32,933 nt of DNA from Lachnospiraceae bacterium. GTDB lineage: Bacteria > Bacillota > Clostridia > Lachnospirales > Lachnospiraceae. Below the pieces are notes generated by a model that was given only the letters and a program-made list of their open reading frames with translations, ran no database searches and was not told where the DNA came from. Below are positions 15,481 to 22,580 of the stretch, one piece after another (position 1 is the first letter of the stretch; each line of letters starts with the position of its first letter). The DNA is taken from contig JAGHER010000190.1 of assembly GCA_017889125.1 (NCBI GenBank), forward strand, positions 1-32,933. The letters run 5' to 3'. The position numbers were made by a program, and so were the translations under genes.

Positions 15481-16888
15481 AAAACCGGAAGTAGATAAAG
15501 GGATTATAGGTGTTGCTCACTAAAAGCATCACCGCGTAAAATAAGATGCAAAGCATAATCACCACATCCACTGCGTCCGTCTGATCCTCCCGATACAGTC
15601 TGGCCTTCAGGGAAGGAAACAGCTGCTGCAGGGGGCCGCAAAGCACAAGGCCCACCGCCATCCAGAAAAACAGCCGGGTGTCCCCATACATACGGATGGG
15701 ATAAAGGCCTTCCTTCCAGGTGAACATATTCACAAAAAGGTCTGCCGCCACGCTCATGTGCTCTGCCCGGAAAAGCATCCACCCCACCAGCACCGCAAAC
15801 ATGGCATAGACATGGTTTACCCATTTCCATGGATTCTTCTTAAGCCACTTTCCCAGGAAAAGCCGCTCCGCCACCAGAAGGACGCCGTAATACAGCCCCC
15901 ACAGCACGAAGCTTACGCTGGCCCCGTGCCACAGGCCGGTGGCAAAGAACACAATCATCAGATTCAGACAGGTTCTGGCCATCCCCTTCCGGTTTCCGCC
16001 CAGGGGGATGTAAAGGTACTCCCGAAACCAGGTGGACAGAGAAATATGCCACCTCCGCCAGAATTCCGACACGGAGGAGGACAGGTAAGGATAATTGAAA
16101 TTTTCCATAAAATGAAAGCCAAACATCTTTCCCAGACCAATGGCCATATCCGAGTAGCCGGAAAAATCAAAATAAATCTGCAAAGCATACACCAGCACCG
16201 CAAACCAGGTGATAGCCGTCCCCAGCTCCTCTCCCGGCAAGGCAAAGATCCGGTCCGCCGTCTGGGCAAAGGTATTGGCCAGGATTACCTTCTTCCCCAG
16301 CCCATAGACAAAACGCTTGATGCCGTAGGCCTGCATGTCCAGGGTGCAGGTGCGCCGGGCAATCTGTGCCTCGATGTCATGATATTTCACAATAGGCCCA
16401 GCAATCAGCTGAGGGAAGAAGGAAATATACAGGGCCAGATAAAAGGGATTCCGCTGCACGCCGATATCCCCCCGGTACACGTCAATCACATAGGAAAGGG
16501 CCTGGAAGGTGTAAAAGGAGATGCCGATGGGCAGCGTAATCTCCCGCATGCTGATGCGGCCTCCCCCCAGCACGTAATTCACAAGCTCCGCCAGGAAATT
16601 AAAGTATTTAAAGTACGCCAAAAGCCCCATATTGACCAGCAGGCACAGCATCATAAGAATCCGGCGGCCGCTGCGCCCCCGGATTCCCCCCAGCCCCAGT
16701 CCAAAGAGATAATTCATGGCAATGGAAAAGAGCATCAGGAAAATATAGCGCGGTTCTCCCCAGGCATAAAAAAACAGGCTTGCCAACAGGAGGATGCCGT
16801 TTTTTGCGCTTTTCCAGGGAAGAATATGATAGAGAATAAACACCGCCGGTAAAAAATACCAGACAAAAACCAGAGAACTGAAGAGCAT
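15479..16888 (-). CDS. MBOAT-family membrane O-acyltransferase (AlgI/DltB-like)
   Basis: A 469-residue polytopic membrane protein of the MBOAT family, which moves acyl groups (usually acetyl) across the membrane to a surface polymer. The signature block SEFWRRWHISLSTWFREYLY (about 274-293) and PLGGNRKG are followed by the catalytic-histidine motif TGLWHGAS with His321. IGISFYTFQALSYVIDVYRG and FFPQLIAGPI are also diagnostic of the AlgI/PatA branch. AAAGGA lies 7 nt before the ATG. It is the first gene of the operon with the DHHW protein; AlgI-AlgX and PatA-PatB systems have the same two-part design. The lack of dltA/dltC nearby argues against D-alanylation of teichoic acid. Confidence 0.95.
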   Translation of the reverse strand: MLFSSLVFVWYFLPAVFILYHILPWKSAKNGILLLASLFFYAWGEPRYIFLMLFSIAMNYLFGLGLGGIRGRSGRRILMMLCLLVNMGLLAYFKYFNFLAELVNYVLGGGRISMREITLPIGISFYTFQALSYVIDVYRGDIGVQRNPFYLALYISFFPQLIAGPIVKYHDIEAQIARRTCTLDMQAYGIKRFVYGLGKKVILANTFAQTADRIFALPGEELGTAITWFAVLVYALQIYFDFSGYSDMAIGLGKMFGFHFMENFNYPYLSSSVSEFWRRWHISLSTWFREYLYIPLGGNRKGMARTCLNLMIVFFATGLWHGASVSFVLWGLYYGVLLVAERLFLGKWLKKNPWKWVNHVYAMFAVLVGWMLFRAEHMSVAADLFVNMFTWKEGLYPIRMYGDTRLFFWMAVGLVLCGPLQQLFPSLKARLYREDQTDAVDVVIMLCILFYAVMLLVSNTYNPFIYFRF

Positions 16889-17003
16889 GTCAATATCCTT
16901 TCTGCTGCCGCGCCTTCCCTGGATGCGGACACGGCCGTGCCATGAGGACGGCGGCCCGCTGATCCAGAGAAAGTGCGCTCGAAATATCTCGCCAAGTGCT
17001 CCT

Positions 17004-17032
17004 ATTATACCATGCCCTTTCTTATTCTACAA
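17004..17032 (-). promoter_or_regulatory. Promoter of the MBOAT-DHHW-maf-HAD-PpiC operon
   Basis: A perfect TG-extended -10 (TGGTATAAT; hexamer 17004-17009), 17-bp spacer, and a poor -35 TTGTAG (17027-17032), on the minus strand. The 5' leader is about 110 nt, GC-rich, and contains the inverted repeat GGCACGGCCGTGTCC plus a possible 17-codon upstream frame. Confidence 0.75.
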
Positions 17033-17040
17033 CTGGACAG

Positions 17041-17077
17041 TTTTTTTAAGGAAACGCTGATTAAAGCGTTTCCTTAA
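17041..17077 (-). terminator. Intrinsic terminator of the subtilase gene, built from a dispersed hairpin
   Basis: TTAAGGAAACGCT (17046-17058) and AGCGTTTCCTTAA (17065-17077) are perfect 13-bp complements around GATTAA, and on the minus strand are followed by seven-plus A/T pairs giving a U-run. The stop codon of the subtilase lies within one arm. The 20-bp core recurs with one mismatch at 30882-30901. Confidence 0.85.
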
Positions 17078-17970
17078 GGATCTGCCAGCAGCCGCTTCAC
17101 ATCCAAAAGTCCCCACCCCTGCTGGTTGTGGGGAAGGCCCAGGTCTTTGGACCGTTCCCGCAAGCGGAGCTTTACCTCCTTGTTGGTCATCTGGGGATAT
17201 TTTTCCAGGAGAAGGGCGATGGCGCCGGTGACCAGAGGAGTACTCATGCTGGTGCCGCTTTTGATCTGGTATTTCTGAGGGAGATTGGAGCAGCTGACGA
17301 TCCGTGAGCCGGGGGCCACAATATCCGGCTTCAGCACACAGGCGGCGGTGGGACCCCGGCCGGAATAATCCACCATCCGGTTTCCCATGACCGTCACTGC
17401 CTGGTCATCATCTGAGCTTCCCACGGTGATCACCTTGCGGCTGATTCCCGGAGTGGTGATGCTCATGGCTCTGGGCCCCTGGTTTCCGGCGGCAATCACC
17501 ATCACCAGTCCTTCGTCCCAGGCGGCATCCACCCCCCGCACCAGGACAGAATCCTCATGCATCACCTTTCGGCTGAAGGACCCTACAGAGATATTGACGA
17601 TGCGGATGCCGTATTCCTCCCGGTGCTCCCGCACCCATTTAAGGCCCGCCAGCACATCAGAGGCGTAGCCGTTTCCCTTTTTGTCCAGCACCTTCACGCA
17701 GATCAGCCGGCATTCCGGCGCCATCCCCTGAAAGCGGTTCTCCGAGGCGCATCCGGTGCCGCCGATGATGCCGCACACATGGGTGCCGTGAGAATTATCA
17801 TCATAGGGCTCGCTCCTTCCCCGTACCATGTCGCAGAAGCCCGTCACCCTTTCCCGCAGGTCGGCATGGAGGTAAACGCCGGTGTCCAGCACCGCCACCC
17901 CCACGCCTTTTCCCGTAACCCCAAGCTGAAAACTGTCTCCCCAGTTAATCTGCTTTTTTATACGATCCAT
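17074..17970 (-). CDS. S8-family subtilisin-like serine protease, probably intracellular
   Basis: A 298-residue compact subtilase with the full catalytic triad: Asp in AVLDTGVYLHADL (residue 29), His in DDNSHGTHVCGI (residue 61), Ser in SGTSMSTPLV (residue 241), and the oxyanion Asn in IAAGNQGP (residue 163). No signal peptide or propeptide is visible, which resembles the intracellular serine proteases of Bacillus rather than secreted subtilisins. The start is uncertain. ATG 17970 (MDRIKKQINW) has a GGAAG site 7 nt upstream and fits the usual family start; ATG 18117 would add 49 residues, has GGGAG 8 nt upstream, and is closer to the promoter. The end overlaps its own terminator. It is divergent from the HIT gene. 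Confidence 0.9.
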   Translation of the reverse strand: MDRIKKQINWGDSFQLGVTGKGVGVAVLDTGVYLHADLRERVTGFCDMVRGRSEPYDDNSHGTHVCGIIGGTGCASENRFQGMAPECRLICVKVLDKKGNGYASDVLAGLKWVREHREEYGIRIVNISVGSFSRKVMHEDSVLVRGVDAAWDEGLVMVIAAGNQGPRAMSITTPGISRKVITVGSSDDDQAVTVMGNRMVDYSGRGPTAACVLKPDIVAPGSRIVSCSNLPQKYQIKSGTSMSTPLVTGAIALLLEKYPQMTNKEVKLRLRERSKDLGLPHNQQGWGLLDVKRLLADP

Positions 17971-18142
17971 GCCGGTACTTCCTTTTTCATTCCTCATTCT
18001 TCTCTTAAGATATTCCAAAACGCCTTCTGCGGTGCCCCTCCACGCACATTCCTTCACACCGGCAGGCAGGCCGTCACCGCGTCCCGTCATGACCGGCAGA
18101 AAGACCGCAAAATCCATTGAATTTGCTCCCATATCGTGATAA

Positions 18143-18172
18143 AGTATAAATTAGATTTCGGTTATTTTTCAA
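18143..18172 (-). promoter_or_regulatory. Promoter of the subtilase gene
   Basis: -35 TTGAAA (18167-18172), 18-bp spacer, and -10 TATACT (18143-18148) on the minus strand. The predicted start near 18136 leaves about 19 nt to ATG 18117 but about 165 nt to ATG 17970. A possible divergent promoter for the HIT gene (TTTGCT 18122-18127, TATAAA 18145-18150) overlaps it. Confidence 0.55.
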
Positions 18173-18200
18173 GATACCGTACAGAAAGGAGACTTTTAAT

Positions 18201-18629
18201 ATGAAGGATCAAAATTGCGCATACTGCATGCAGGGCGACCTTGTGGCACAGTTTGCATACCCCGTCTGCCAGATGGAAAGCGGCTATCTCTATGTATTCC
18301 GTGAGCAGAGCAAGCGCGGCCGTGTAATCCTGGCTCACAATAAGCATGTAAGCGAGCTCATCGACTTAACTGACGAGGAGCGGAACCAGTTTTTCGCTGA
18401 TGTAGCTGCTGTGGCCCGGGCTGTTCACAAGGTATTCAGCCCGGACAAGGTAAACTACGGCGCCTATGGTGACACCGGCTGTCATCTGCATTTCCACATC
18501 GTTCCCAAGTACAACGGCGGCGATGAGTGGGGCGGCACCTTCCAGATGAACCCCGGAAAGGTTACCCTCACCGACGCGGAATATGAAGAGATGGCAGAGG
18601 CCCTCCGCCAGGCATTAAAAGAACAGTAA
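18201..18629 (+). CDS. HIT-family nucleotide hydrolase/transferase
   Basis: A 142-residue histidine-triad protein. HIT enzymes hydrolyse nucleoside phosphoramidates or dinucleotides such as Ap4A. The triad is intact: GCHLHFHIVPKY with His95, His97 and His99. The N-terminal CAYCMQGD (Cys6, Cys9) with a downstream histidine resembles the zinc site seen in some HIT proteins, and RGRVILAHNKHVSELIDLTDEE fits the fold (region about 39-60). AAAGGAG lies about 8 nt before the ATG. The SseB-like gene follows 28 bp downstream and is probably co-transcribed. The cellular substrate is unknown. Confidence 0.93.
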   Translation: MKDQNCAYCMQGDLVAQFAYPVCQMESGYLYVFREQSKRGRVILAHNKHVSELIDLTDEERNQFFADVAAVARAVHKVFSPDKVNYGAYGDTGCHLHFHIVPKYNGGDEWGGTFQMNPGKVTLTDAEYEEMAEALRQALKEQ

Positions 18630-18657
18630 AGAATTTCAGAAGGGACTTACGTAAAAC

Positions 18658-19461
18658 ATGGCTATCGATAATACATTTGCAATCAAAAAGCTCCAGAAGC
18701 TGGAAGAGGTCTGGGCGGTCTTCTCCCCCCTTACCCGCCTGCCCTATGTGGACTGTGATCCGGAAACCTTTGACGATCAGATCTATCTGTACGCCGGAGA
18801 GGAGGACTGCCGCGAATATATAAAGCAGCTGGCAGAGAAGAAGGTTCCCACCTCCGTCTTAAAGATTCCCCAGGCGCAGCTGACCGGCTTCCTCAACAGC
18901 CTTTACGCTCTGGATGTGAATCGGGTGGTCTTCCACGACGGCGGCGGACAGAGCCCCATCGACTTAGAGGCCCTGGTGAAGCGCCCGGACATGGAAAAGC
19001 TTGCCGCTGCCAAGATCCCGGCGATGAACCCGTCTCTCACCCTTACCATGATTTACTTCCTGCAGGAGCTGCGCCGGCCCGTCAAGCATGACATGGCAAA
19101 GCTTCACGAGCTGGAGGAGGAGATGATTGTAAATCTGGTAAAATCCAGCTTTATTCTGGGAATTGAGACCATCAACGATGAGGAGAACACGGATCCGGAG
19201 AAGGTAAACATTAAAAATGTCCGCATCCCCTTTGTCAAAACCAAGGAGGGCGACATCTACCAGCCGATCTATTCTGATTTTTCGGAATTCCGCAAGTACA
19301 CCGCCCGCAGCGCCCAGAAGCAGCGCATGTCCGTCCTGGGTCTGCGTCAGCTCCCCCAGTTCCTGATTAAGGAATCCAAGGGCTTCGTGCTGAATCCCGC
19401 CGGGGTGAACCTGGTGCTTACCGCCGACCAGCTGAAGCGGATTTTAAATGACTATCAGTAA
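18658..19461 (+). CDS. SseB-family protein
   Basis: A 267-residue soluble protein with an SseB-like architecture. The N-terminal half (about 15-105) has the SseB beta/alpha pattern (VWAVFSPLTRLPYVDCD, SVLKIPQAQLTGFLNSLYAL, DVNRVVFHDGG). The C-terminal half (about 205-267) has KTKEGDIYQPIYSDFSEFRK and the typical final segment GFVLNPAGVNLVLTADQL. SseB proteins were named for a Salmonella enhanced-serine-sensitivity factor, and the clostridial members have no established biochemical role. A linker at about 130-170 is rich in charged helices. It lies 28 bp after the HIT gene, on the same strand, and is followed by a strong terminator. Confidence 0.8.
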   Translation: MAIDNTFAIKKLQKLEEVWAVFSPLTRLPYVDCDPETFDDQIYLYAGEEDCREYIKQLAEKKVPTSVLKIPQAQLTGFLNSLYALDVNRVVFHDGGGQSPIDLEALVKRPDMEKLAAAKIPAMNPSLTLTMIYFLQELRRPVKHDMAKLHELEEEMIVNLVKSSFILGIETINDEENTDPEKVNIKNVRIPFVKTKEGDIYQPIYSDFSEFRKYTARSAQKQRMSVLGLRQLPQFLIKESKGFVLNPAGVNLVLTADQLKRILNDYQ

Positions 19462-19475
19462 GAAACAGGAAAAAG

Positions 19476-19511
19476 AATCCCCGGAAAGCCCGCGAGCCTC
19501 CGGGGATTTTT
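19476..19511 (+). terminator. Intrinsic terminator of the HIT-sseB unit
   Basis: AATCCCCGG (19476-19484) pairs with CCGGGGATT (19500-19508), and the T-run TTTTT follows. It closes the upstream operon, so plus-strand RNA made downstream must come from another promoter. Confidence 0.88.
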
Positions 19512-19559
19512 ACAAAATAAACGAAAACCAGGGCAGATTTCCTTCAAAATAGTAAGAAA

Positions 19560-19598
19560 TTAAGAAAATCTTCATAATCTATTTAAGGAACATTCAAA
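19560..19598 (+). promoter_or_regulatory. Four direct repeats at exact 11-bp spacing, response-regulator-like (PhoP/PhoB-type) box
   Basis: TTAAGA (19560), TTCATA (19571), TTTAAG (19582) and TTCAAA (19593) start at exact 11-bp steps, each followed by a 5-nt AT-rich spacer. This is the geometry of OmpR/PhoB-family operators; the Bacillus PhoP repeat is TT(A/T/C)A(C/T)A. TTCATA fits that consensus fully and the others partly. The block ends 20 bp before the extended -10 TGCTATACT (19616-19624), which lacks a good -35, as expected for an activator-dependent promoter. Confidence 0.55.
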
Positions 19599-19615
19599 CA
19601 TTTTCCAGCAGCCTA

Positions 19616-19624
19616 TGCTATACT
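19616..19624 (+). promoter_or_regulatory. Extended -10 promoter of the candidate small RNA
   Basis: TGCTATACT carries the TGn extension and five of six -10 bases. There is no acceptable -35 at 16-18 bp, which suggests dependence on the repeats at 19560-19598. Transcription would begin near 19631. Confidence 0.55.
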
Positions 19625-19630
19625 AAGACC

Positions 19631-19724
19631 ATAAGAAATGCACAAGCAACAATCCTTTAATTCCTTTTTGAAATTGAAATTCCTAAAGAAAAGCAACCCC
19701 GTGGCGTCACACACGGGGTTTTTT
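19631..19724 (+). ncRNA. Candidate small regulatory RNA (about 94 nt)
   Basis: An orphan plus-strand unit: promoter at 19616-19624, no ribosome site, and an intrinsic terminator ending at 19724. The preceding operon already ends at 19476-19511, so this terminator needs its own transcript. The RNA is AT-rich and carries three CCU motifs (AATCCTTT about 19651-19658, AATTCCT at 19659-19665 and 19678-19684) that could pair with Shine-Dalgarno sequences. A 40-codon frame from ATG 19638 runs through the terminator and lacks a ribosome site, so it is not credited. No known RNA family is recognised. Confidence 0.5.
19695..19724. terminator. Intrinsic terminator of the candidate small RNA, also after lysA
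   Basis: AACCCCGTG (19695-19703) pairs with CACGGGGTT (19712-19720) and is followed by TTTT on the plus strand. On the minus strand it lies 16 bp after the lysA stop and has a looser T-rich tail, so it may serve both. Confidence 0.85.
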
Positions 19725-19739
19725 CTGTCCAAAATCATC

Positions 19740-21008
19740 TTAATTCATCTCATCAAATAAATCCGTAAAATCAAAGGTCGCAAAGTAATCCTTCGGCGTC
19801 TCTGCCCTGCGGATCATCTCCACAGAACCGTCCTCCTTTAAAAGAAGCTCTGCTGACCGCAGCTTTCCATTATAATTGTAGCCCATGGAGAAGCCGTGAG
19901 CGCCGGTATCGTGAATCACCAGGTAATCGCCCTTGTCGATGGCAGGAAGCATCCGGTCCACAGCAAACTTATCATTATTCTCGCACAGGGAGCCCACCAC
20001 ATCGTACTTGTGATCCAGAGGCTGATCCTCCTTCCCCATAACGGTGATATGGTGATATGCCCCGTACATAGCCGGGCGCATCAGGTTCACCGCGCAGGCG
20101 TCCACGCCGATGTATTCCTTATAAGTGTGCTTTTCGTGGATGGCCTTGGTCACCAGACAGCCGTAGGGGGCCAGCATAAAGCGTCCAAGCTCCGTATACA
20201 GAGCCACATCTCCCATACCTGCGGGAACCAGCACCTCCTCATAGACCTTGCGTACCCCTTCTCCGATGGCCAGGATGTCATTGGGCTCCTGGTCGGGACG
20301 GTAGGCCACGCCTACGCCGCCGGAAAGATTGATAAAGGAAACCTTCGCCCCCGTCTTCTGCTGCAGCTGCACGGCCAGCTCAAAAAGGGTGCGGGCCAGA
20401 GTGGGATAATACTCGTTGGTCACCGTATTGCTGGCTAAGAAAGCATGGATGCCGAAATTCTTCGCGCCCTTTCCCTTCAGGATGCGGAATGCCTCCTCGA
20501 TCTGCTCCGTAGTCATGCCGTACTTGGCCTCGCCGGGATTGTCCATGATGTTGTTGCTGATGGAAAAGGTGCCGCCGGGATTGTAGCGGCAGCTGATGGT
20601 CTCCGGGATATAGCCCAGTGTCTCCTCCAGGCATTCAATATGGGTAATGTCATCCAGATTGATGATGGCGCCCAGCTTATCTGCGTAGGCAAATTCCTCC
20701 GGCGGGGTCTCATTGGAAGAAAACATAATCTCCTCTCCCGCAAAGCCGCAGGCCTTGGACATCATCAGCTCGGTCATGGAGGAACAGTCCGTGCCGCAGC
20801 CCTCCTCCTTTAAGATCTTTAAGATGAAGGGATTGGGCGTCGCTTTTACGGCAAAGTACTCCTTAAAGCCCTTATTCCAGGAAAATGCCTGGTAAAGCTT
20901 TCTGGCGTTCTCCCGGATCCCCTTCTCATCGTACAAGTGAAAGGGGGTGGGATAAGTCTCGGTAATCTCCCGGATCTGCTCCAGGGTGACAAATGGTTTC
21001 TTTTCCAC
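19740..21008 (-). CDS. lysA: Diaminopimelate decarboxylase
   Basis: A 422-residue PLP-dependent fold-III decarboxylase that converts meso-diaminopimelate to L-lysine, the last step of lysine synthesis, in the cytoplasm. The PLP lysine is in YFAVKATPNP (Lys55); other family blocks are CGTDCSSMTELMMS, FLASNTVTNEYYPT, LSGGVGVAYRP, ELGRFMLAPYG, and the substrate-site cysteine in GSLCENNDKF. It belongs to the clostridial subgroup with ISNNIMDNPGEAKYGMT. GTG 21008 is chosen because AGGAG lies 7 nt upstream; the longer reading to 21083 would pass through the promoter and leader. Arginine/ornithine-type activity is possible in this fold, but the motifs favour DAP. It follows pyk by 117 bp and has its own promoter. 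Confidence 0.93.
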   Translation of the reverse strand: MEKKPFVTLEQIREITETYPTPFHLYDEKGIRENARKLYQAFSWNKGFKEYFAVKATPNPFILKILKEEGCGTDCSSMTELMMSKACGFAGEEIMFSSNETPPEEFAYADKLGAIINLDDITHIECLEETLGYIPETISCRYNPGGTFSISNNIMDNPGEAKYGMTTEQIEEAFRILKGKGAKNFGIHAFLASNTVTNEYYPTLARTLFELAVQLQQKTGAKVSFINLSGGVGVAYRPDQEPNDILAIGEGVRKVYEEVLVPAGMGDVALYTELGRFMLAPYGCLVTKAIHEKHTYKEYIGVDACAVNLMRPAMYGAYHHITVMGKEDQPLDHKYDVVGSLCENNDKFAVDRMLPAIDKGDYLVIHDTGAHGFSMGYNYNGKLRSAELLLKEDGSVEMIRRAETPKDYFATFDFTDLFDEMN

Positions 21009-21081
21009 AATAGTTCTCCTCTCTTCATGTAAAGGTAAATATACGCAAAGGCCCATGGCCGGGCCCGCGGCCTCTCTGGCC

Positions 21082-21111
21082 ATTGTACCCGAACATGGAC
21101 CTCATTGTCCA
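21082..21111 (-). promoter_or_regulatory. Promoter of lysA
   Basis: -35 TGGACA (21106-21111), 18-bp spacer, and -10 TACAAT (21082-21087) on the minus strand, 74 bp before the GTG start. The leader contains a GC-rich stretch (GGCC repeats at about 21054-21080) that can fold. It is too short for a lysine riboswitch and lacks its motifs. Confidence 0.55.
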
Positions 21112-21125
21112 GCAGTATATTGAAT

Positions 21126-22562
21126 TTAATCGATGGATACCACACGCATGCTGTTGGTCTGGGTAGCCGGCTCATTGCGACTGGCGTAGGTGACCATACC
21201 TGCGGTGATAATGGCGATATCGCCGGTCTCCACCAGGCCCCACTCCTTCAGCTCCTCAATGGAGGTCTCCACCAGCTCATCGGTAGAATCAGCTCTTCTG
21301 GACCAGATGGGCTTCACGCCCCAGTAAATCATCATCTGGCGCACGGAGGATGCGCTGGGGGACATGCCGATAATGTGGCAGCTTGGACGCCACTTGGAAA
21401 GCATCTTGGCGGTATAGCCGGAGATACTGGGCGCAGCGATTACCTTCGCCTTCAGGTCATGGGCTGTGGAAACGGAGGCGTGGCATACCGCATTGGAAAT
21501 CACATGGTTCTTCACCGCAGATACCTTGCCCTCGCGATAGGAATCGTAATCCAGATGGGACTCGGTATCCTCCACGATGGTAGCCATCATCTTCAGCGCC
21601 TCGATGGGGTACTTGCCCATAGCAGTCTCGCCGGAAAGCATTACCGCGTCAGTGCCGTCATATACCGCATTAGCCACATCCGTTACCTCTGCTCTGGTGG
21701 GGCGAGGATTGCGGATCATGGAATCCAGCATCTGGGTAGCGGTGATTACCACCTTGCAGGCCTCATTACACTTGCGGATAATGGTCTTCTGAATGTAGGG
21801 AACCTTCTCCGGCGGGATCTCCACGCCCATATCGCCTCTGGCCACCATGATGCCGTCAGCCGCCTCGATGATCTCATCCAGGTTCTCGATACCCTCGGCG
21901 TTCTCCACCTTGGCGATAATCTGCAGGTTTGCGCCCTCCTCGTCCAGGATCGCACGGATCTCCCGGATGGCATCTGCCGTCCGCACAAAGGAAGCAGCGA
22001 TAAAATCAAAGCCCTCCTTGATGCCGAAGCGGATATCTTCCTTATCCTTCTCCGTAAGAGCAGGGAGCTTAATCTTTACGTTGGGCACGTTCACGCCCTT
22101 CTTCTGTCCCAGCTCTCCGCCGTTTACCACTTCACAGACAATGTCTGTTCCTTCTACGTACTTTACCTTTAATTCGATCAGGCCGTCATCGATAAGGATC
22201 ACATTCCCCTCGGTCACGTCCTCATTGAGGCCGCTGTAATTAATATGGGCAATGGTCTCGTCGCCCACGATCTCTCTGGTGGTCAGGGTAAATTCCTGTC
22301 CGGCAGTCAGCGTTACCTTCTTATCATCCTTCAGAAGACCGGTACGAATCTCCGGCCCCTTGGTATCCAGAAGAGCCGCGATGGGACGGTTTACCTCCTT
22401 GCGCACCTTCTTAAGAAGCTCCAGCCTTCCTCTCTGCTCGGCATAGTCGCCGTGAGAGAAATTAAAACGGGCTACATCCATTCCGTTGGTCGCCAGTCCC
22501 CGCATGATCTCCTCATTGTCGGTATTTGGTCCCATGGTGCAGATAATCTTCGTCTTTTTCAT
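21126..22562 (-). CDS. pyk: Pyruvate kinase
   Basis: A 478-residue glycolytic enzyme that transfers phosphate from phosphoenolpyruvate to ADP. All core motifs are present: TKIICTMGPNTDN at the N-terminus, ARFNFSHGDY (31-40), LLDTKGPEIRTG (64-75), the K+/Mg2+ region FIAASFVRTADAI, MVARGDMGVEIPPEKVP, and ITATQMLDSM followed by PTRAEVTDVANAV. The length fits the short form without the extra C-terminal PEP-utiliser-like domain found in Bacillus. It starts 18 bp after the rhomboid-like gene, so it is the third gene of a corA-led operon. The upstream site is GGATGAAAC-like and weak. Confidence 0.97.
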   Translation of the reverse strand: MKKTKIICTMGPNTDNEEIMRGLATNGMDVARFNFSHGDYAEQRGRLELLKKVRKEVNRPIAALLDTKGPEIRTGLLKDDKKVTLTAGQEFTLTTREIVGDETIAHINYSGLNEDVTEGNVILIDDGLIELKVKYVEGTDIVCEVVNGGELGQKKGVNVPNVKIKLPALTEKDKEDIRFGIKEGFDFIAASFVRTADAIREIRAILDEEGANLQIIAKVENAEGIENLDEIIEAADGIMVARGDMGVEIPPEKVPYIQKTIIRKCNEACKVVITATQMLDSMIRNPRPTRAEVTDVANAVYDGTDAVMLSGETAMGKYPIEALKMMATIVEDTESHLDYDSYREGKVSAVKNHVISNAVCHASVSTAHDLKAKVIAAPSISGYTAKMLSKWRPSCHIIGMSPSASSVRQMMIYWGVKPIWSRRADSTDELVETSIEELKEWGLVETGDIAIITAGMVTYASRNEPATQTNSMRVVSID

Positions 22563-22580
22563 GCTGTTTCATCCTCCAAA

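Noticed and set aside
15758-16852. 364-codon plus-strand open frame
   Set aside because: It is the antisense shadow of the MBOAT gene, which has complete family motifs. The shadow is rich in His/Pro/Gln and matches nothing.
15479-16888. Teichoic-acid D-alanylation gene dltB
   Set aside because: No dltA, dltC or dltD neighbours. The partner gene is of the DHHW/AlgX type, which favours polysaccharide or peptidoglycan O-acetylation.
19638-19757. 40-codon plus-strand frame inside the candidate small RNA
   Set aside because: No Shine-Dalgarno site, and it reads through the intrinsic terminator into the lysA 3' end.
21009-21125. Lysine riboswitch upstream of lysA
   Set aside because: The leader of about 70 nt is too short for the lysine class and lacks its conserved motifs.
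21105-22172. 355-codon plus-strand open frame
   Set aside because: Antisense to pyruvate kinase. Long antisense frames are common in this GC-rich codon usage.
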